Shown here: in pieces, positions 1-8,877 of the stretch
Position numbering within the stretch: the first letter of the stretch is position 1
Layout of the letters: each line of letters begins with the position of its first letter
Assembly: GCF_001514145.1 (NCBI RefSeq)
Contig: NZ_KQ948656.1
Location: 806,001 to 870,000 of the forward strand
Source of the DNA: Streptomyces canus
GTDB taxonomy: Bacteria > Actinomycetota > Actinomycetes > Streptomycetales > Streptomycetaceae
Direction of reading: 5' to 3'
DNA: 64,000 nucleotides
Position numbers and translations under genes: made by a program
Notes under the pieces: generated by a model
Seen by the model: only the letters and a program-made list of their open reading frames with translations
The model's database searches: none
What the model was told of the DNA's origin: nothing

Positions 1-315
1 GACGTAGACCACGTGCGTGGTGGGGTCGATGCGCTGGGCCACCTGGTGGACGTTGTCCTGAGTGGGCAGGCCTGAGCCGTGGTCCAGGTACTGCCGGATG
101 CCGTACTCCGCCGAGAGGGTCCGCACCACCCGCTGGAGGAAACGCCGGTTGTTCACGGCGAGCCTGCGGGTGCTGGGGACGACCTTGTCGAGTGCCTCGC
201 AGGCCGCCCGGTCGGCCGCGTAGTTGTCCTTGCCGCCCAGATAGTGGTCGTACATGCGCGCGGCCGTGGGTACGGAGGCGTCGATCTCCGTGGACAGCTT
301 CTTACCGGTGCTCAT
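1..315 (-). CDS. SAM-dependent methyltransferase (DUF574 family), partial
   Basis: This is the first 105 residues of a gene that runs off the left edge. The stretch ARMYDHYLGGKDNY followed by a helix ending in RRLAVNNRRFLQR and the segment YLDHGSGLPTQDNVH is typical of the Streptomyces S-adenosyl methyltransferase family PF04672 (usual length about 270 residues). D-x-G-x-G-like residues in DHGSGLPT form the start of the SAM site. The ATG is the only sensible start, with AAAGATGAG before and at it on the coding strand. Members are numerous in Streptomyces and substrates are mostly unknown. Family call is firm; the biological role is unknown. Confidence 0.85.
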   Translation of the reverse strand, partial: MSTGKKLSTEIDASVPTAARMYDHYLGGKDNYAADRAACEALDKVVPSTRRLAVNNRRFLQRVVRTLSAEYGIRQYLDHGSGLPTQDNVHQVAQRIDPTTHVVYV

Positions 316-439
316 CTTTCCCCCAGCTTGTGCCGCCAACTGGCCTGGCAGGACAGGGAGTCCATCCTAGAGACACCACGATCGCCGGTGCCAGTCCGCA
401 AGTGGCGGAAGGCACCGGCGGGGCCGGGCGGGCGTGGGT

Positions 440-1297
440 TCAGGCGGCGTCCAGCTCCGCGAGTTCGTCCGCACCGAGCACGAGGTCGGTGGCGGCGAGC
501 GAGTCGCGGATGGTCTCGGGGCGGCTCGCGCCCGGGATCGGCACGACCACCGGCGACTTGGCGAGCATCCACGCCAGGCAGACCCGCTGCGGGCTCACCC
601 CGTGCTGCTCGGCGATCCGCGCGAACGGGGCGTGCCCCGAGCCCAGTTCACCCGCCCGGGAGATGCCGCCCAGGGGGCTCCAGGGCAGGAAGGCGATGCC
701 CAGTTCGTCGCACAGCCGCAGTTCCGGTTCGCTGGAGCGGAAGGCCGGGGAGAACTGGTTCTGCACGGAGACCAGTCGGCCGCCGAGGATCTCGTTGGCC
801 AGCCGGATCTGGTCGGGGTTCGCGTTGGAGATACCGGCGTTGAGGATCTTGCCCTGGTCGAGGAGGTCGCGCACGGCGCCGACGGACTCCTCGTAGGGGA
901 CCCTGGGGTCGGGACGGTGGAACTGGTAGAGCCCGATCGCCTCCACACCCAGCCGGCTCAGCGATGCCTCGCAGGCCTCCTTCAGATGCCGGGGGCTGCC
1001 GTCGAGCGTCCAGCTGCCGTCCCCGGGACGGAGATGCCCGCCCTTCGTGGCGACGAGGACGTCACCGCCGAGGTCGTGGGAGGCGAGGGCCTTGGCGATC
1101 AGGGTCTCGTTGTGGCCGACCTCATCGGCGTCCCGGTGGTAGGCGTCGGCGGTGTCGATCAGGGTCACGCCCGCGTCGAGCGCGGCGTGGATGGTGGCGA
1201 TGGAGCGTCCCTCGTCCGGTCGTCCCTCGATGGACATGGGCATGGCGCCCAGTCCGATCGAGCTGACTTCGACATCACCGATGCGGCGGGTGTGCAT
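440..1297 (-). CDS. Aldo/keto reductase
   Basis: A 285-residue NADPH-dependent oxidoreductase of the aldo/keto reductase superfamily, cytosolic, predicted to reduce aldehydes or ketones. The complete catalytic tetrad is visible: Asp48 and Tyr53 in LIDTADAY, Lys85 in VATKGGH and His127 in YQFHRPD. The C-terminal half has the expected WSPLGG and a PGASRPETIRDSL cofactor segment (PIPGASRPETI). The ATG was chosen because AAAGAGG lies 9 bases upstream; a longer open frame upstream has no such support. It is divergent from the neighbouring Gfo/Idh gene, and a long palindrome lies in its promoter region (listed separately). The natural substrate cannot be told from sequence. Confidence 0.92.
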   Translation of the reverse strand: MHTRRIGDVEVSSIGLGAMPMSIEGRPDEGRSIATIHAALDAGVTLIDTADAYHRDADEVGHNETLIAKALASHDLGGDVLVATKGGHLRPGDGSWTLDGSPRHLKEACEASLSRLGVEAIGLYQFHRPDPRVPYEESVGAVRDLLDQGKILNAGISNANPDQIRLANEILGGRLVSVQNQFSPAFRSSEPELRLCDELGIAFLPWSPLGGISRAGELGSGHAPFARIAEQHGVSPQRVCLAWMLAKSPVVVPIPGASRPETIRDSLAATDLVLGADELAELDAA

Positions 1298-1390
1298 GTC
1301 CTTGGACCTCTTTCGCCTGTCACGCGGATCTGGGCTCTCCTCAGCGTGGCCGCCGCACGCGCCGAAGGTCCAATAGAAGAATGAGAACGC

Positions 1391-1413
1391 ATTCAGCGAC
1401 GGTGTCGCTGAAT
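1391..1413. promoter_or_regulatory. Perfect 10+10 bp inverted repeat upstream of aldo/keto reductase
   Basis: Arms ATTCAGCGAC and GTCGCTGAAT match perfectly around the 3-base centre GGT. It lies 94-116 bases upstream of the reductase start and 143 bases before the divergent oxidoreductase. Length, symmetry and position fit a TetR- or MarR-type operator. Because both flanking genes read away from it, a terminator is unlikely. No regulator gene is adjacent, so the protein is unknown. Confidence 0.6.
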
Positions 1414-1555
1414 CCCGGACCGTGGCGCTCCCGAGCCGCCCGGGTGGCGAGACGCGGTTGCGGGTACGCCGTGTCGGTGTGACACCCTCGCCTCGACCGG
1501 CGGCTGATCCAGTCCGGTCGTCGTGAGGATCCGCAGTACGGCGAGAGGCGGCGGC

Positions 1556-2455
1556 ATGCGTATCGGACTGCTCGGCACCGGTCCCTGGGCCAGGATGGCC
1601 CACGCCCCCGCGCTCGGCGCGCATCCGGAGCTGGACTTCGCCGGGGTATGGGGCCGTCGCCCGGAGGCCGCCGAGGAGCTGGCCGTCGAGTACGGCACGC
1701 GCGCGTACGCCGATGTCGACGCGCTGCTCGCCGACGTGGACGCCGTGGCGGTCGCCCTGCCGCCCGCCGTGCAGGCCGAACTCGCGGCGCGGGCCGCGCG
1801 GGCGGGGCGCCATCTGCTCCTGGACAAGCCCCTGGCGACGACGGTCGAGCAGGGGCGGGCGGTGGTCGAGGCCGTCCGCGAGACCAAGGTCGCCTCGGTG
1901 GTGTTCTTCACCTCGCGCTTCCTCACCGAGACCGAGGCGTGGATCGGTGAACAGGCGGGCGTGGACGGCTGGTTCACGGCGCGGGCGGAATGGCTGGGGT
2001 CGGTGTTCACCGAAAACAGCCCCTTCGCCGACTCGCCGTGGCGGCAGGAGAAGGGCGCCCTGTGGGACGTGGGTCCCCATGCTCTGTCGGTGCTGCTGCC
2101 GGTGCTGGGCGAGGTGCGTGAGGTGGCGGCGGCCGCGCACGGTCCCGGGGACACCGTCCATCTGGTCCTGAGCCACACCGGCGGCGCGTCGAGCACCCTG
2201 ACGCTGAGTCTCACGGCTCCGCCCGCGGCCGCGGGAGTGGGCCTCGAACTGCGGGGCGCGGGCGGAGTCACCCAGCTCCCCGAATCGTCCGAGGGCATCG
2301 AGGCCGCCGTGCTCCGGGCCGCCGACGGACTGCTCGCCGCCGCCCGCACCGGACAGGCACACCCGTGCGACGCCGCGTTCGGTCTGCGGGTCACCGAGAT
2401 CCTCGTGGCGGCGGAGACCCTGCTGGACGCCGGAACCGGCGCGCCCACGACTTAG
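1556..2455 (+). CDS. Gfo/Idh/MocA family oxidoreductase
   Basis: A 299-residue NAD(P)-dependent oxidoreductase. The N-terminal Rossmann segment MRIGLLGTGPWARMAHAPAL gives the dinucleotide fold, and LLLDKPLATT (about residues 94-103) is the DKP variant of the EKP motif that holds the catalytic lysine. The C-terminal domain is the usual mixed beta sheet (WDVGPHALSVLLPVLG). The ATG after GAGAGGCGGCGGC was preferred over an earlier in-frame start that would add 11 Arg/Gly-rich residues. Substrates of this family are mostly sugars, inositols or their phosphates; nothing nearby identifies the one used here. Transcribed alone, divergent from the aldo/keto reductase. Confidence 0.88.
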   Translation: MRIGLLGTGPWARMAHAPALGAHPELDFAGVWGRRPEAAEELAVEYGTRAYADVDALLADVDAVAVALPPAVQAELAARAARAGRHLLLDKPLATTVEQGRAVVEAVRETKVASVVFFTSRFLTETEAWIGEQAGVDGWFTARAEWLGSVFTENSPFADSPWRQEKGALWDVGPHALSVLLPVLGEVREVAAAAHGPGDTVHLVLSHTGGASSTLTLSLTAPPAAAGVGLELRGAGGVTQLPESSEGIEAAVLRAADGLLAAARTGQAHPCDAAFGLRVTEILVAAETLLDAGTGAPTT

Positions 2456-2464
2456 GCCGGCGAC

Positions 2465-2806
2465 TCAGTCTCCGGGCGCGTCCTCGTCGAACGGCTCGTC
2501 GCTCCACCGGAACCAGGCCCGGTCACCCTCGATGTGCAACAGAAACTCGGGCACGGGACCGCCCGGCGCGTGCAGCGACACACGTCGCCGGACCTCGTCG
2601 TAGGCGTCCTCCCACTCCTGCCGTCGCTCCTCGTCGTCCTCCTCCACGAGGGCGAGTTCGCGCGCGAACAGCTCGCGCACACCGGCAAATCCGGGTCCCG
2701 CCGTGAAACGGCCCGACAGCCACGGGAAGTCGGCTTCGTCGATCAGGATGTCCCCGACCGGTTCGTCACCGCTGCGTACCTTCCAGACCGCACCCTCGAA
2801 CGCCAC
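2465..2806 (-). CDS. Hypothetical acidic protein, 113 aa
   Basis: An unrecognised small soluble protein, very acidic, with the pattern FEGAVWKVRSGDEPVGDILI, a charged helix (RELFARELALVEEDDEERRQ) and a C-terminal strand pair FLLHIEGDRAWFRW. No signal peptide or membrane segment is seen. The second of two tandem GTG codons was chosen because GGGAGG lies 4 bases upstream of it; the first GTG would be too close. The stop lies 9 bases past the convergent Gfo/Idh stop. It follows the acetyltransferase on the same strand across an 88-base gap, so co-transcription is possible. Confidence 0.7.
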   Translation of the reverse strand: MAFEGAVWKVRSGDEPVGDILIDEADFPWLSGRFTAGPGFAGVRELFARELALVEEDDEERRQEWEDAYDEVRRRVSLHAPGGPVPEFLLHIEGDRAWFRWSDEPFDEDAPGD

Positions 2807-2897
2807 CACGCCTCCCGCACCGAGCCGACGATCACCACGCCGACCAGCATGGCACCCGGCACCGACAGCCGGTCGGCTGTCAGTGCCGGACAAAGGC

Positions 2898-3794
2898 TCA
2901 GCCGGCGTGCCGGGGCCGGTAGTTCAGCCGTTCCCGTACGACGGGATAGCCCGCCTTGGCGAAGTTCGCGGCCATGGGGAAGTTCCCCCGGTCCGTCGCG
3001 GCGGAGACGAACTCGGCGCCCTGCTCGACCAGGTAGTGGGTGCACTCGGCGAGCAGGTCGTAGGCATAGCCGTGACCCCGCTGTTCCGGCACCACCCCGA
3101 TGAACCCGATACAGGGCCCCGACGGGTTGTGCGCGGGAATGTGCATCCCGACCACCTCTCCCTGCGCGGTGTGGGCGATCTGCCACCACTCGCGCGGCGA
3201 GGGACACCAGTGGAAGAAGTCGAGTTCCTCCTGGGCGGCCCGGTCGAGTCCGTCCTCGTCGATGGCCTTGAGGGCGTGCGCGTCGAGGGTGGCGGAATGG
3301 ATGCGCCGCAGCAGGTCGAAGAAGACCGCGTCGTCCGGTTCGGGCCGGAACTCGAGGCGTCCGGGCCGCTCGGGCAGTCCGCGCTCCGGCGTCCACCGGT
3401 AGAGGAACCGCTCGACCAGGAGCTCGTATCCGGCCTTCTGTACGGCGGTGAAGCGGGCCTCGGCGGCGGCCCGCTGCTCCGGATCCTCGCGCCAGCCCGC
3501 GGGCAGGTTCATCTCGAGCTCGACCTGCCAGGGGGCGGTGCGCAGGAGGTCGGCGCCGGCCTCCTCCTCGCCTTCGGCCACGTCGAACCAGTTGACGTTG
3601 AGGGGGGCGGTGTCGTCGGGGCCGCCCCACCAGGCGCCGCGTGCCACGACCTTGCCGTCGCGCAGGGCGACGCGCTTCCAGTCGGGGCGGTGCCGGGTGA
3701 GCCGGTGGGACTCACGGGCGCCGAGAGGGTCGGGCAGGGCGTCGAAGAGAGGGGCTTCGCGCTCGTCGAGCGCACGGATGACCAGATCGGTCAT
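2898..3794 (-). CDS. GNAT family N-acetyltransferase
   Basis: A 298-residue protein whose C-terminal third is a GNAT acetyl-CoA domain: GVVPEQRGHGYAYDLL contains the pyrophosphate-binding pattern V-x-P-x-x-R-G-x-G-x-A, followed by a helix and ATDRGNFPMAANFAKAGY, the usual late alpha-helix/beta pair. The N-terminal part is a degenerate second GNAT-like half, as in many actinobacterial tandem acetyltransferases. The ATG has GGAGGAATCCACCC upstream. A possible 18-codon leader ORF precedes it (separate entry). The acceptor substrate is unknown. Confidence 0.85.
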   Translation of the reverse strand: MTDLVIRALDEREAPLFDALPDPLGARESHRLTRHRPDWKRVALRDGKVVARGAWWGGPDDTAPLNVNWFDVAEGEEEAGADLLRTAPWQVELEMNLPAGWREDPEQRAAAEARFTAVQKAGYELLVERFLYRWTPERGLPERPGRLEFRPEPDDAVFFDLLRRIHSATLDAHALKAIDEDGLDRAAQEELDFFHWCPSPREWWQIAHTAQGEVVGMHIPAHNPSGPCIGFIGVVPEQRGHGYAYDLLAECTHYLVEQGAEFVSAATDRGNFPMAANFAKAGYPVVRERLNYRPRHAG

Positions 3795-3823
3795 GGGTGG
3801 ATTCCTCCGGGATGCGGACTGCG

Positions 3824-3835
3824 TGGAGCGCTCCC
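3824..3835. promoter_or_regulatory. GAGCGCTC-core palindrome (CebR/LacI-like), site 1
   Basis: The sequence TGGAGCGCTCCC contains the perfect 10-bp palindrome GGAGCGCTCC. It resembles the CebR operator core (TGGGAGCGCTCCCA) known for Streptomyces cellobiose genes. It lies about 30 bases upstream of the acetyltransferase start, at the end of the putative leader ORF. Confidence 0.45.
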
Positions 3836-3837
3836 GG

Positions 3838-3894
3838 TCAGACGAGGCACGCCGGGGCGACGGAGAGGGAGCGCTGAACGAGGGTGAACTGCAC
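3838..3894 (-). CDS. Possible 18-codon upstream leader ORF
   Basis: On the coding strand of the acetyltransferase a GTG with GGAAGGAGG 8 bases upstream opens a short frame reading MQFTLVQRSLSVAPACLV, ending 43 bases before the acetyltransferase start. The strong Shine-Dalgarno site and clean stop suggest it is translated. An alternative reading is a GTG 5 bases earlier, in frame with the acetyltransferase, which would add 35 Ser/Pro-rich residues to that protein; its spacing from the SD (3 bases) is poor. Too short to support by composition alone. Confidence 0.35.
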   Translation of the reverse strand: MQFTLVQRSLSVAPACLV

Positions 3895-4092
3895 GGCACT
3901 CGCCTCCTTCCGCTGGTCTCCGGGCGTGGCGGCCGACGCTACGGGATCGTCCGGACCGGTGTCCATCGGTTTTCGCGGAGCACGTCCGGTCCCGCGGCTG
4001 CCACTTAAACGGCCCTTAAGGCCGGATTAAACGCTGTCCGCTCTGTATGCCGTGGAGCCCGCCGTCCGTACCATCGGGCCTCGTCCACATCG

Positions 4093-4106
4093 TGAGAGCG
4101 CTCTCA
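4093..4106. promoter_or_regulatory. TGAGAGCGCTCTCA palindrome (CebR/LacI-like), site 2
   Basis: A perfect 14-bp palindrome just 22 bases before the GH64 glucanase ATG, upstream of its ribosome site CCGAGGAGA. It shares the core GAGCGCTC with site 1 and differs from the CebR consensus by a symmetric A for G change. A LacI-family repressor responding to beta-glucan fragments would fit the gene it precedes; this is inference. Confidence 0.65.
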
Positions 4107-4128
4107 ATTCTCCGAGGAGACCCCCCAC

Positions 4129-5319
4129 ATGACGCCTCGTCACCAGCGCCACCTCGGCCGCCGCAAAGTCCTCTTCGCCCTCGGTGGGGTGATGGCGGCC
4201 GCACCCGCCGTCGCCGCACTGGCCCCCCACGCCCTCGCCGAGGGCAACCGCTCAAATGCGGCCGGAGCCCTGCCCCTGACCGTCGTCAACAACACCGGCG
4301 CCTTCGACAACGCGAACGTCCACGTCTACATCGTGGGCAACCAGGACGGCAGGCAGGTCCGCGTCACCCCGGACGGCGCCCTCGCCCCGGTCGCCCTCTC
4401 CGACAACGGCGCCGACGGCTACACCGACTACGCGATAGGCCTGGCGGGCAGCGGCGAGACCAGCCTGTCCCTGCCCTACCTGTCCGGCCGTATCTACGTG
4501 TCCCTGGGCGCGAAGCTGAAGTTCAAGGTCGTCACCGACGGCAACGGCAACCCCGCCCTCCAGTACCCGGCCGGCTGGGTGACCTCGGACCCCAACTACC
4601 CGGTGCTGCACGACTGCGCCGAGTTCACGTACAACTCGGCGGGCATGTTCTGCAACACGACCATGGTGGACATGTTCAGCATGCCGCTGAGCATCCGGCT
4701 GACCGGAGCGCGGGACCAGACGACGGGCACCCTGCGCGCCTCCGGGCGGGCCGCCGCCTTCGACGCCGTACGCCGGGCCGAGGAGTTCGCACCCCTCGTG
4801 GTGGACGACAGGCGGGTCATCGCGCCGGGTCACGGTCTGGACGCCGGCCTGTTCCCGGCGGACTACTTCGCGCCGTACATCGACGAGGTGTGGAGCACGT
4901 ACACCGGCAGGGATCTGACCGTCACCACGAACGCGGGCACCTTCACCGGCCGGGTGCGCGGCGGGCAGCTCGTGTTCGACGGGCCCGCACAGGTGTCCTT
5001 CGCCCGGCCGTCGACACGGGACGTGCTCTTCTGCGACGGCGCGCTCGCCGCTCCCAACGACGGCACGACAGGGCCGGTCGCCGCGGTGCTCGGTGCCGGG
5101 TTCAACCGGTCGACGCTGGTGAGCACCGCCGCCCAGCCGACCACCGACCCCGCCTCCTTCTACCGGACCGCTCTCACCAACCACTACGCCAAGGCCATGC
5201 ACGCGGCCGCGGAGGACGGCAAGGCCTACGGCTTCGCCTTCGACGACGTGGCCGACTTCGCCTCCTACGTCCAGGACACGGCGCCGACGGGGATCCGGCT
5301 GACGCTCACGCCGTTCTAG
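4129..5319 (+). CDS. Secreted glycoside hydrolase family 64 beta-1,3-glucanase
   Basis: A 396-residue exported enzyme that cleaves beta-1,3-glucan, by family precedent releasing laminaripentaose. A twin-arginine-like signal (GRRKVLFALGGVMAAAPAVAA) spans about residues 10-38. The GH64 pattern is clear: LPLTVVNNTG at the start of the mature protein, LSGRIYVSLGAKL, the catalytic pair Glu165 (CAEFTYN) and Asp181 (MVDMF), spaced 16 apart as in the Streptomyces matensis enzyme, GFNRSTL, and the C-terminal NHYAKAMHAAAEDGKAYGFAFDDV. No extra carbohydrate-binding module follows, unlike some longer homologues. The ATG has CCGAGGAGA upstream, and a LacI-like palindrome sits in the 5' leader. Confidence 0.93.
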   Translation: MTPRHQRHLGRRKVLFALGGVMAAAPAVAALAPHALAEGNRSNAAGALPLTVVNNTGAFDNANVHVYIVGNQDGRQVRVTPDGALAPVALSDNGADGYTDYAIGLAGSGETSLSLPYLSGRIYVSLGAKLKFKVVTDGNGNPALQYPAGWVTSDPNYPVLHDCAEFTYNSAGMFCNTTMVDMFSMPLSIRLTGARDQTTGTLRASGRAAAFDAVRRAEEFAPLVVDDRRVIAPGHGLDAGLFPADYFAPYIDEVWSTYTGRDLTVTTNAGTFTGRVRGGQLVFDGPAQVSFARPSTRDVLFCDGALAAPNDGTTGPVAAVLGAGFNRSTLVSTAAQPTTDPASFYRTALTNHYAKAMHAAAEDGKAYGFAFDDVADFASYVQDTAPTGIRLTLTPF

Positions 5320-5378
5320 AGGCGGCCGGGCGAGCGGTTCGGGGTGCGGGGCCGGTCGGGTCGTAGCAGCGTAGTGGT

Positions 5379-6467
5379 GTGAGCGGAGTGCGCGACCGGG
5401 ACCGGCGGAGCTGGCTGCGGGGCGCGCCGCCGCCGGGCTGGGTGCGCGTGCTGCCCGCCGTGCTGCTGGTGGGGGTGTGTGTGGCGACCCTCGTCAGCCC
5501 CGGCCCGCTCGACATCGGGTTCCTGCTGGGCGCCATCCCGCCGCTGGCCGTGCTGTCGTACGGACCTGTGGCGACCGCGGTGCTCGGCGCGTCCGTCCTG
5601 GCCGTGCTGAACGTGCCGGCTTTCCGGCTGAACGATCCGGGCAGCACGGATGTGCTGACCGTGGGCTTCGTCGCGGCGCTCAGTGTGGTCGTGTCGTTCG
5701 TACGGAGTCGGCGGGACGCCCAGCTGGTGACCGAGCGTGCGGTCGCGGAGGCCGCGCAGCGGGCCGTCGTGCCGCCGCTGCCGGGGCGGGTCGGGGGCGT
5801 GCGGTGTGCGGGGCTGTACCGGGCCGCGCAGCGCGGGACGCTGGTCGGGGGTGACTTCTTCGACGTCCGGGAGGGGCCCCGCGGGGTGCGGGTGGTCATG
5901 GGCGATGTGCAGGGGCACGGGCTGTCGGCCGTCTCGACCGTCGCCTCGCTGCTGGGGGCCTTCCGGGAGGCGGTGCTGGACCGGCCCGATCCCGAGTCGG
6001 TGGCCGCGCGGCTGGACCGCAGGCTGGCGGTGGACTCCGCGGGCGTACGGCACTCGGAGCTGTTCGCCACGGCGGTGGTGCTGGACTTCGACGTCGCAGC
6101 GAGGGCCGTGCGGATCGTGGCGTGCGGGCAGCCCGGCCCGGTTCTGCTGCGCGACGGGCGGGCCGTGGAGCTCGACGTCCCCGTGGGTACCCCGCTCGGT
6201 CTGGGCCTGTCAGGTGCCTCACCGCCTACCGGGGTCACCGTCCCGCTGCGGCCCGGCGACCGGCTCTTCCTGGCCTCGGACGGGGTCTGGGAGGCGCGGA
6301 ACCCCGCCGGAGTCTTCTACCCGTTGCTCGACCGGCTCACCGGGTTCCCGGGGGACCTCCCGGATCTCGTCGAGGGGGTCTGGGCCGACCTCGTGCACTA
6401 CGCCCCGGCACTCCAGGACGACGTCACGATGCTCGTTCTCGCGCCGGAGAAGCCGGAGCCCCGCTGA
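5379..6467 (+). CDS. Membrane PP2C (SpoIIE-type) protein phosphatase
   Basis: A 362-residue serine/threonine phosphatase. Three hydrophobic spans lie in residues 20-110 ([45 protein letters not shown]), then a cytoplasmic PP2C domain with GGDFFDV and [14 protein letters not shown] as metal-binding motifs and [13 protein letters not shown] plus DDVTMLVL at the end. Such enzymes dephosphorylate anti-anti-sigma (STAS) proteins. It is close to the usual length for the Streptomyces membrane PP2C family. The start is uncertain: GTG at the given position or a GTG three codons later. The 3' end overlaps the convergent MMPL gene by 44 bases. Confidence 0.9.
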   Translation: MSGVRDRDRRSWLRGAPPPGWVRVLPAVLLVGVCVATLVSPGPLDIGFLLGAIPPLAVLSYGPVATAVLGASVLAVLNVPAFRLNDPGSTDVLTVGFVAALSVVVSFVRSRRDAQLVTERAVAEAAQRAVVPPLPGRVGGVRCAGLYRAAQRGTLVGGDFFDVREGPRGVRVVMGDVQGHGLSAVSTVASLLGAFREAVLDRPDPESVAARLDRRLAVDSAGVRHSELFATAVVLDFDVAARAVRIVACGQPGPVLLRDGRAVELDVPVGTPLGLGLSGASPPTGVTVPLRPGDRLFLASDGVWEARNPAGVFYPLLDRLTGFPGDLPDLVEGVWADLVHYAPALQDDVTMLVLAPEKPEPR

Positions 6468-8661
6468 CCGCCCCGCCCCCCTCGGCGTCGATGTGCGGCA
6501 GCATCCGGTCCAGCCAGTGGGGTGTCCACCAGGCGTGCCGTCCCAGCAGGGTCATGACGGCGGGGACCATGAGCAGCCGTACGACGGTCGCGTCGATCAG
6601 CACACTCACCGCGAGACCCAGTCCGAGCATCTTGACCACGATGTTGTCGCTGACGATGAAGGCCGCGAAGACGCTCACCATGATCAGGGCCGCGCAGGTG
6701 ATGACCCGGGCGGTGATCTCCAGCGCGTGCGCGACGGAGGCCTTGGCGTCCCCGGTGCGCAGCCAGGCCTCGTGGATCCGGGAGAGCAGGAAGATCTCGT
6801 AGTCCATGCTCAGGCCGAAGATGATCGCGAACATCATCATCGGCACGTAGCTCTCGATGGGCACCTTGCCGGAGACGCCGAGTGCAGGACCGCCCCAGCC
6901 CCACTGGAAGACGGCGACGACGACGCCGTAGGAGGCGGCGATGGACAGGACGTTGAGGACGGCCGCCTTGAGGGCGACGAGCAGTCCGCGGAAGACGGCG
7001 AGGATGATCAGGAAGGCGAGGGCGACGACCACACCGATGATCAGCGGCAGCCGGCTGGAGACGATGTCGCGGAAGTCGACCTGGGCCGCGGTCGTGCCGG
7101 TGACGTATCCCTTGGCGTCGGTGCCGGTGACCGCGGCGGGCAGGGTGGTGTCGACCAGGCGATTGGTGAGGTCGGTGGTGGTGGCGCTCTGCGGGGACTG
7201 CTTGGAGTAGACGGTGGCGAGCAGGACGTCCCCGTCCTTGGTGGGGGTCAGCTGGGTGACCGTGGCGGCGCCGGACACGCCGTCGAGCGTCTTCTGCGCC
7301 TGGGAGGACAGGGACGAGCGCTGGGACGACGGTACGGAGGTCTGGTCGATGACGACGGTGAGGGGGCCGTTGGAGCCGGGGCCGAAGGCGTCGGTCATCC
7401 GGTCGTAGGCGCGCCGGTCGGTGAAGGACGTGGGGTCGGCGCCGTCACCGATGTGACCGAGCTGGAGGGAGAAGACCGGGATGGCCAGGACGACGACGAC
7501 TGTCACGCCCGCGGCCAGGTACCGCCATGGCCGCCGCTCGACCCGCTGGGCATAGCGGTGCCACGTCCCCTGCGCCGTCTCGCCCTCGGCGGCGTTCGTC
7601 TCGGCGACCGGACGGCGCACCCGGTAGCGGTCGATCCGGGTGCCGATCAGTCCCAGCAGGGCCGGGACCAGGGTCAGGGCCCCCAGGACGGCGGAGACGA
7701 CCGTGACGGCGGCGGCGAGCCCGAGTTTCGCGATGAACGAGACCCCGGACACGGACAGCCCCGCCAGGGCGATGATCACGGTGCAGCCCGAGACCAGGAC
7801 GGCCCGTCCGCTGGTGGCGGTGGCCCCGCCGGCCGCGCGCACCGGATCCTTCCCGTCCATCAGGCTCTGGCGGTGGCGGGTGAGCTGGAAGAGCGCGTAG
7901 TCGATGCCGACGCCCAGGCCGATCATCGTGGCCAGGGTGGGCGAAACGGTCGCGAAGGTGAACGCCGAGGCCAGCAGGCCGAGGCAGGCGAGCCCCCCGA
8001 TCACACTGATCAAGGCGGTCACCAGGGGGATTCCGGCGGCGATCACACTGCCGAAGCCGACGAGCAGGACGACGATCGCCACAGCGAATCCGATCAACTC
8101 GCTCACCCGGTCGTCGGCGGCGGGGCGCGCGAGTTCGCCGAGCTGTCCGCCGTACTCGACGTCGACGCCGGCCGCGCGCAGGGGCTGTACGGCGTCGTCG
8201 ACACCGTGGAGGTAGCCGTCGCCCAGGGTCGATGGCTGAACGTCGAAGCGGACGGTGATGTAGGCCGTCTTCGCGTCTGACGACAGCGGCCCGACCTTCG
8301 AGGCGGGCGCGGACAGCGGGTTCTGCACCGACAGGACGTGCGGCAGCTTCTGGAGATCGGTGACGGTCGTGGAGACCTGCGAGCCGAGCGAGGTGAGCGC
8401 CTTGTCACCGTCGTGGAGAACGATCTGGCTGCCGTAACCCCCGGCCGCCGGGTCGTGCTTCTTCAGGACGTCCTGGCCCTCCTGCGACTGCACGCCGGGC
8501 AGGGAGAAGTTGTCGGAGTAGTCCCCGCCGAAGGACCGGTTCAGGGTCTGCAGGGCGACCAGGGCCACGAGCCAGGCCACCAGGACGATCACGAAGTGCC
8601 GGGCGCACCACTCCCCCAACCTGCGCAGGGCGCCCTTCGGCCTGTTACGGGTAGTGGACAT
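6424..8661 (-). CDS. MMPL/RND family transporter
   Basis: A 745-residue inner-membrane exporter with the MMPL layout: N-terminal TM1 ([16 protein letters not shown]), a roughly 150-residue external loop, five TMs ([20 protein letters not shown] onward) containing [13 protein letters not shown], a second loop from about residue 385, and a second TM block with the matching [18 protein letters not shown]. The paired G-x-D-Y-A and S-M-D-Y-E motifs are the proton-relay signature. It may export a lipid or small hydrophobic compound. No TetR partner is adjacent. The C-terminus overlaps the convergent phosphatase gene by 44 bases, so transcripts from both genes are complementary there. Confidence 0.93.
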   Translation of the reverse strand: MSTTRNRPKGALRRLGEWCARHFVIVLVAWLVALVALQTLNRSFGGDYSDNFSLPGVQSQEGQDVLKKHDPAAGGYGSQIVLHDGDKALTSLGSQVSTTVTDLQKLPHVLSVQNPLSAPASKVGPLSSDAKTAYITVRFDVQPSTLGDGYLHGVDDAVQPLRAAGVDVEYGGQLGELARPAADDRVSELIGFAVAIVVLLVGFGSVIAAGIPLVTALISVIGGLACLGLLASAFTFATVSPTLATMIGLGVGIDYALFQLTRHRQSLMDGKDPVRAAGGATATSGRAVLVSGCTVIIALAGLSVSGVSFIAKLGLAAAVTVVSAVLGALTLVPALLGLIGTRIDRYRVRRPVAETNAAEGETAQGTWHRYAQRVERRPWRYLAAGVTVVVVLAIPVFSLQLGHIGDGADPTSFTDRRAYDRMTDAFGPGSNGPLTVVIDQTSVPSSQRSSLSSQAQKTLDGVSGAATVTQLTPTKDGDVLLATVYSKQSPQSATTTDLTNRLVDTTLPAAVTGTDAKGYVTGTTAAQVDFRDIVSSRLPLIIGVVVALAFLIILAVFRGLLVALKAAVLNVLSIAASYGVVVAVFQWGWGGPALGVSGKVPIESYVPMMMFAIIFGLSMDYEIFLLSRIHEAWLRTGDAKASVAHALEITARVITCAALIMVSVFAAFIVSDNIVVKMLGLGLAVSVLIDATVVRLLMVPAVMTLLGRHAWWTPHWLDRMLPHIDAEGGGAVSGAPASPARERAS

Positions 8662-8877
8662 GACGTCGTCTTCCCTGCCGGCCCCGAGCGATCATTACTC
8701 CCATTACACGCCTGCCGGATCATCCGGGCATCCCGGCATCCGTCCCGCCGGGGACCGCGGACGGGGCCCGCGCCGGACGCTTCCGGATGCAGGGTCGGCC
8801 CGGGCGTTGAATGGTGATAGCGGACCCGTTGACACCACCGGGACCGCACAGCGATCCGGATCCGAGGAGCAGAGATC

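Noticed and set aside
4006..4035. Small dyad CGGCC-CTTAA-GGCCG as a terminator
   Set aside because: It lies between divergent genes where no transcript should end, and the stem has only five pairs.
5737..8280. Very long open frame (over 800 codons) on the plus strand opposite the MMPL gene
   Set aside because: It is a GC-bias shadow of the PP2C and MMPL genes; the product is low-complexity Asp/Gly/Arg/His and no domain is visible, while the MMPL frame has full family motifs.
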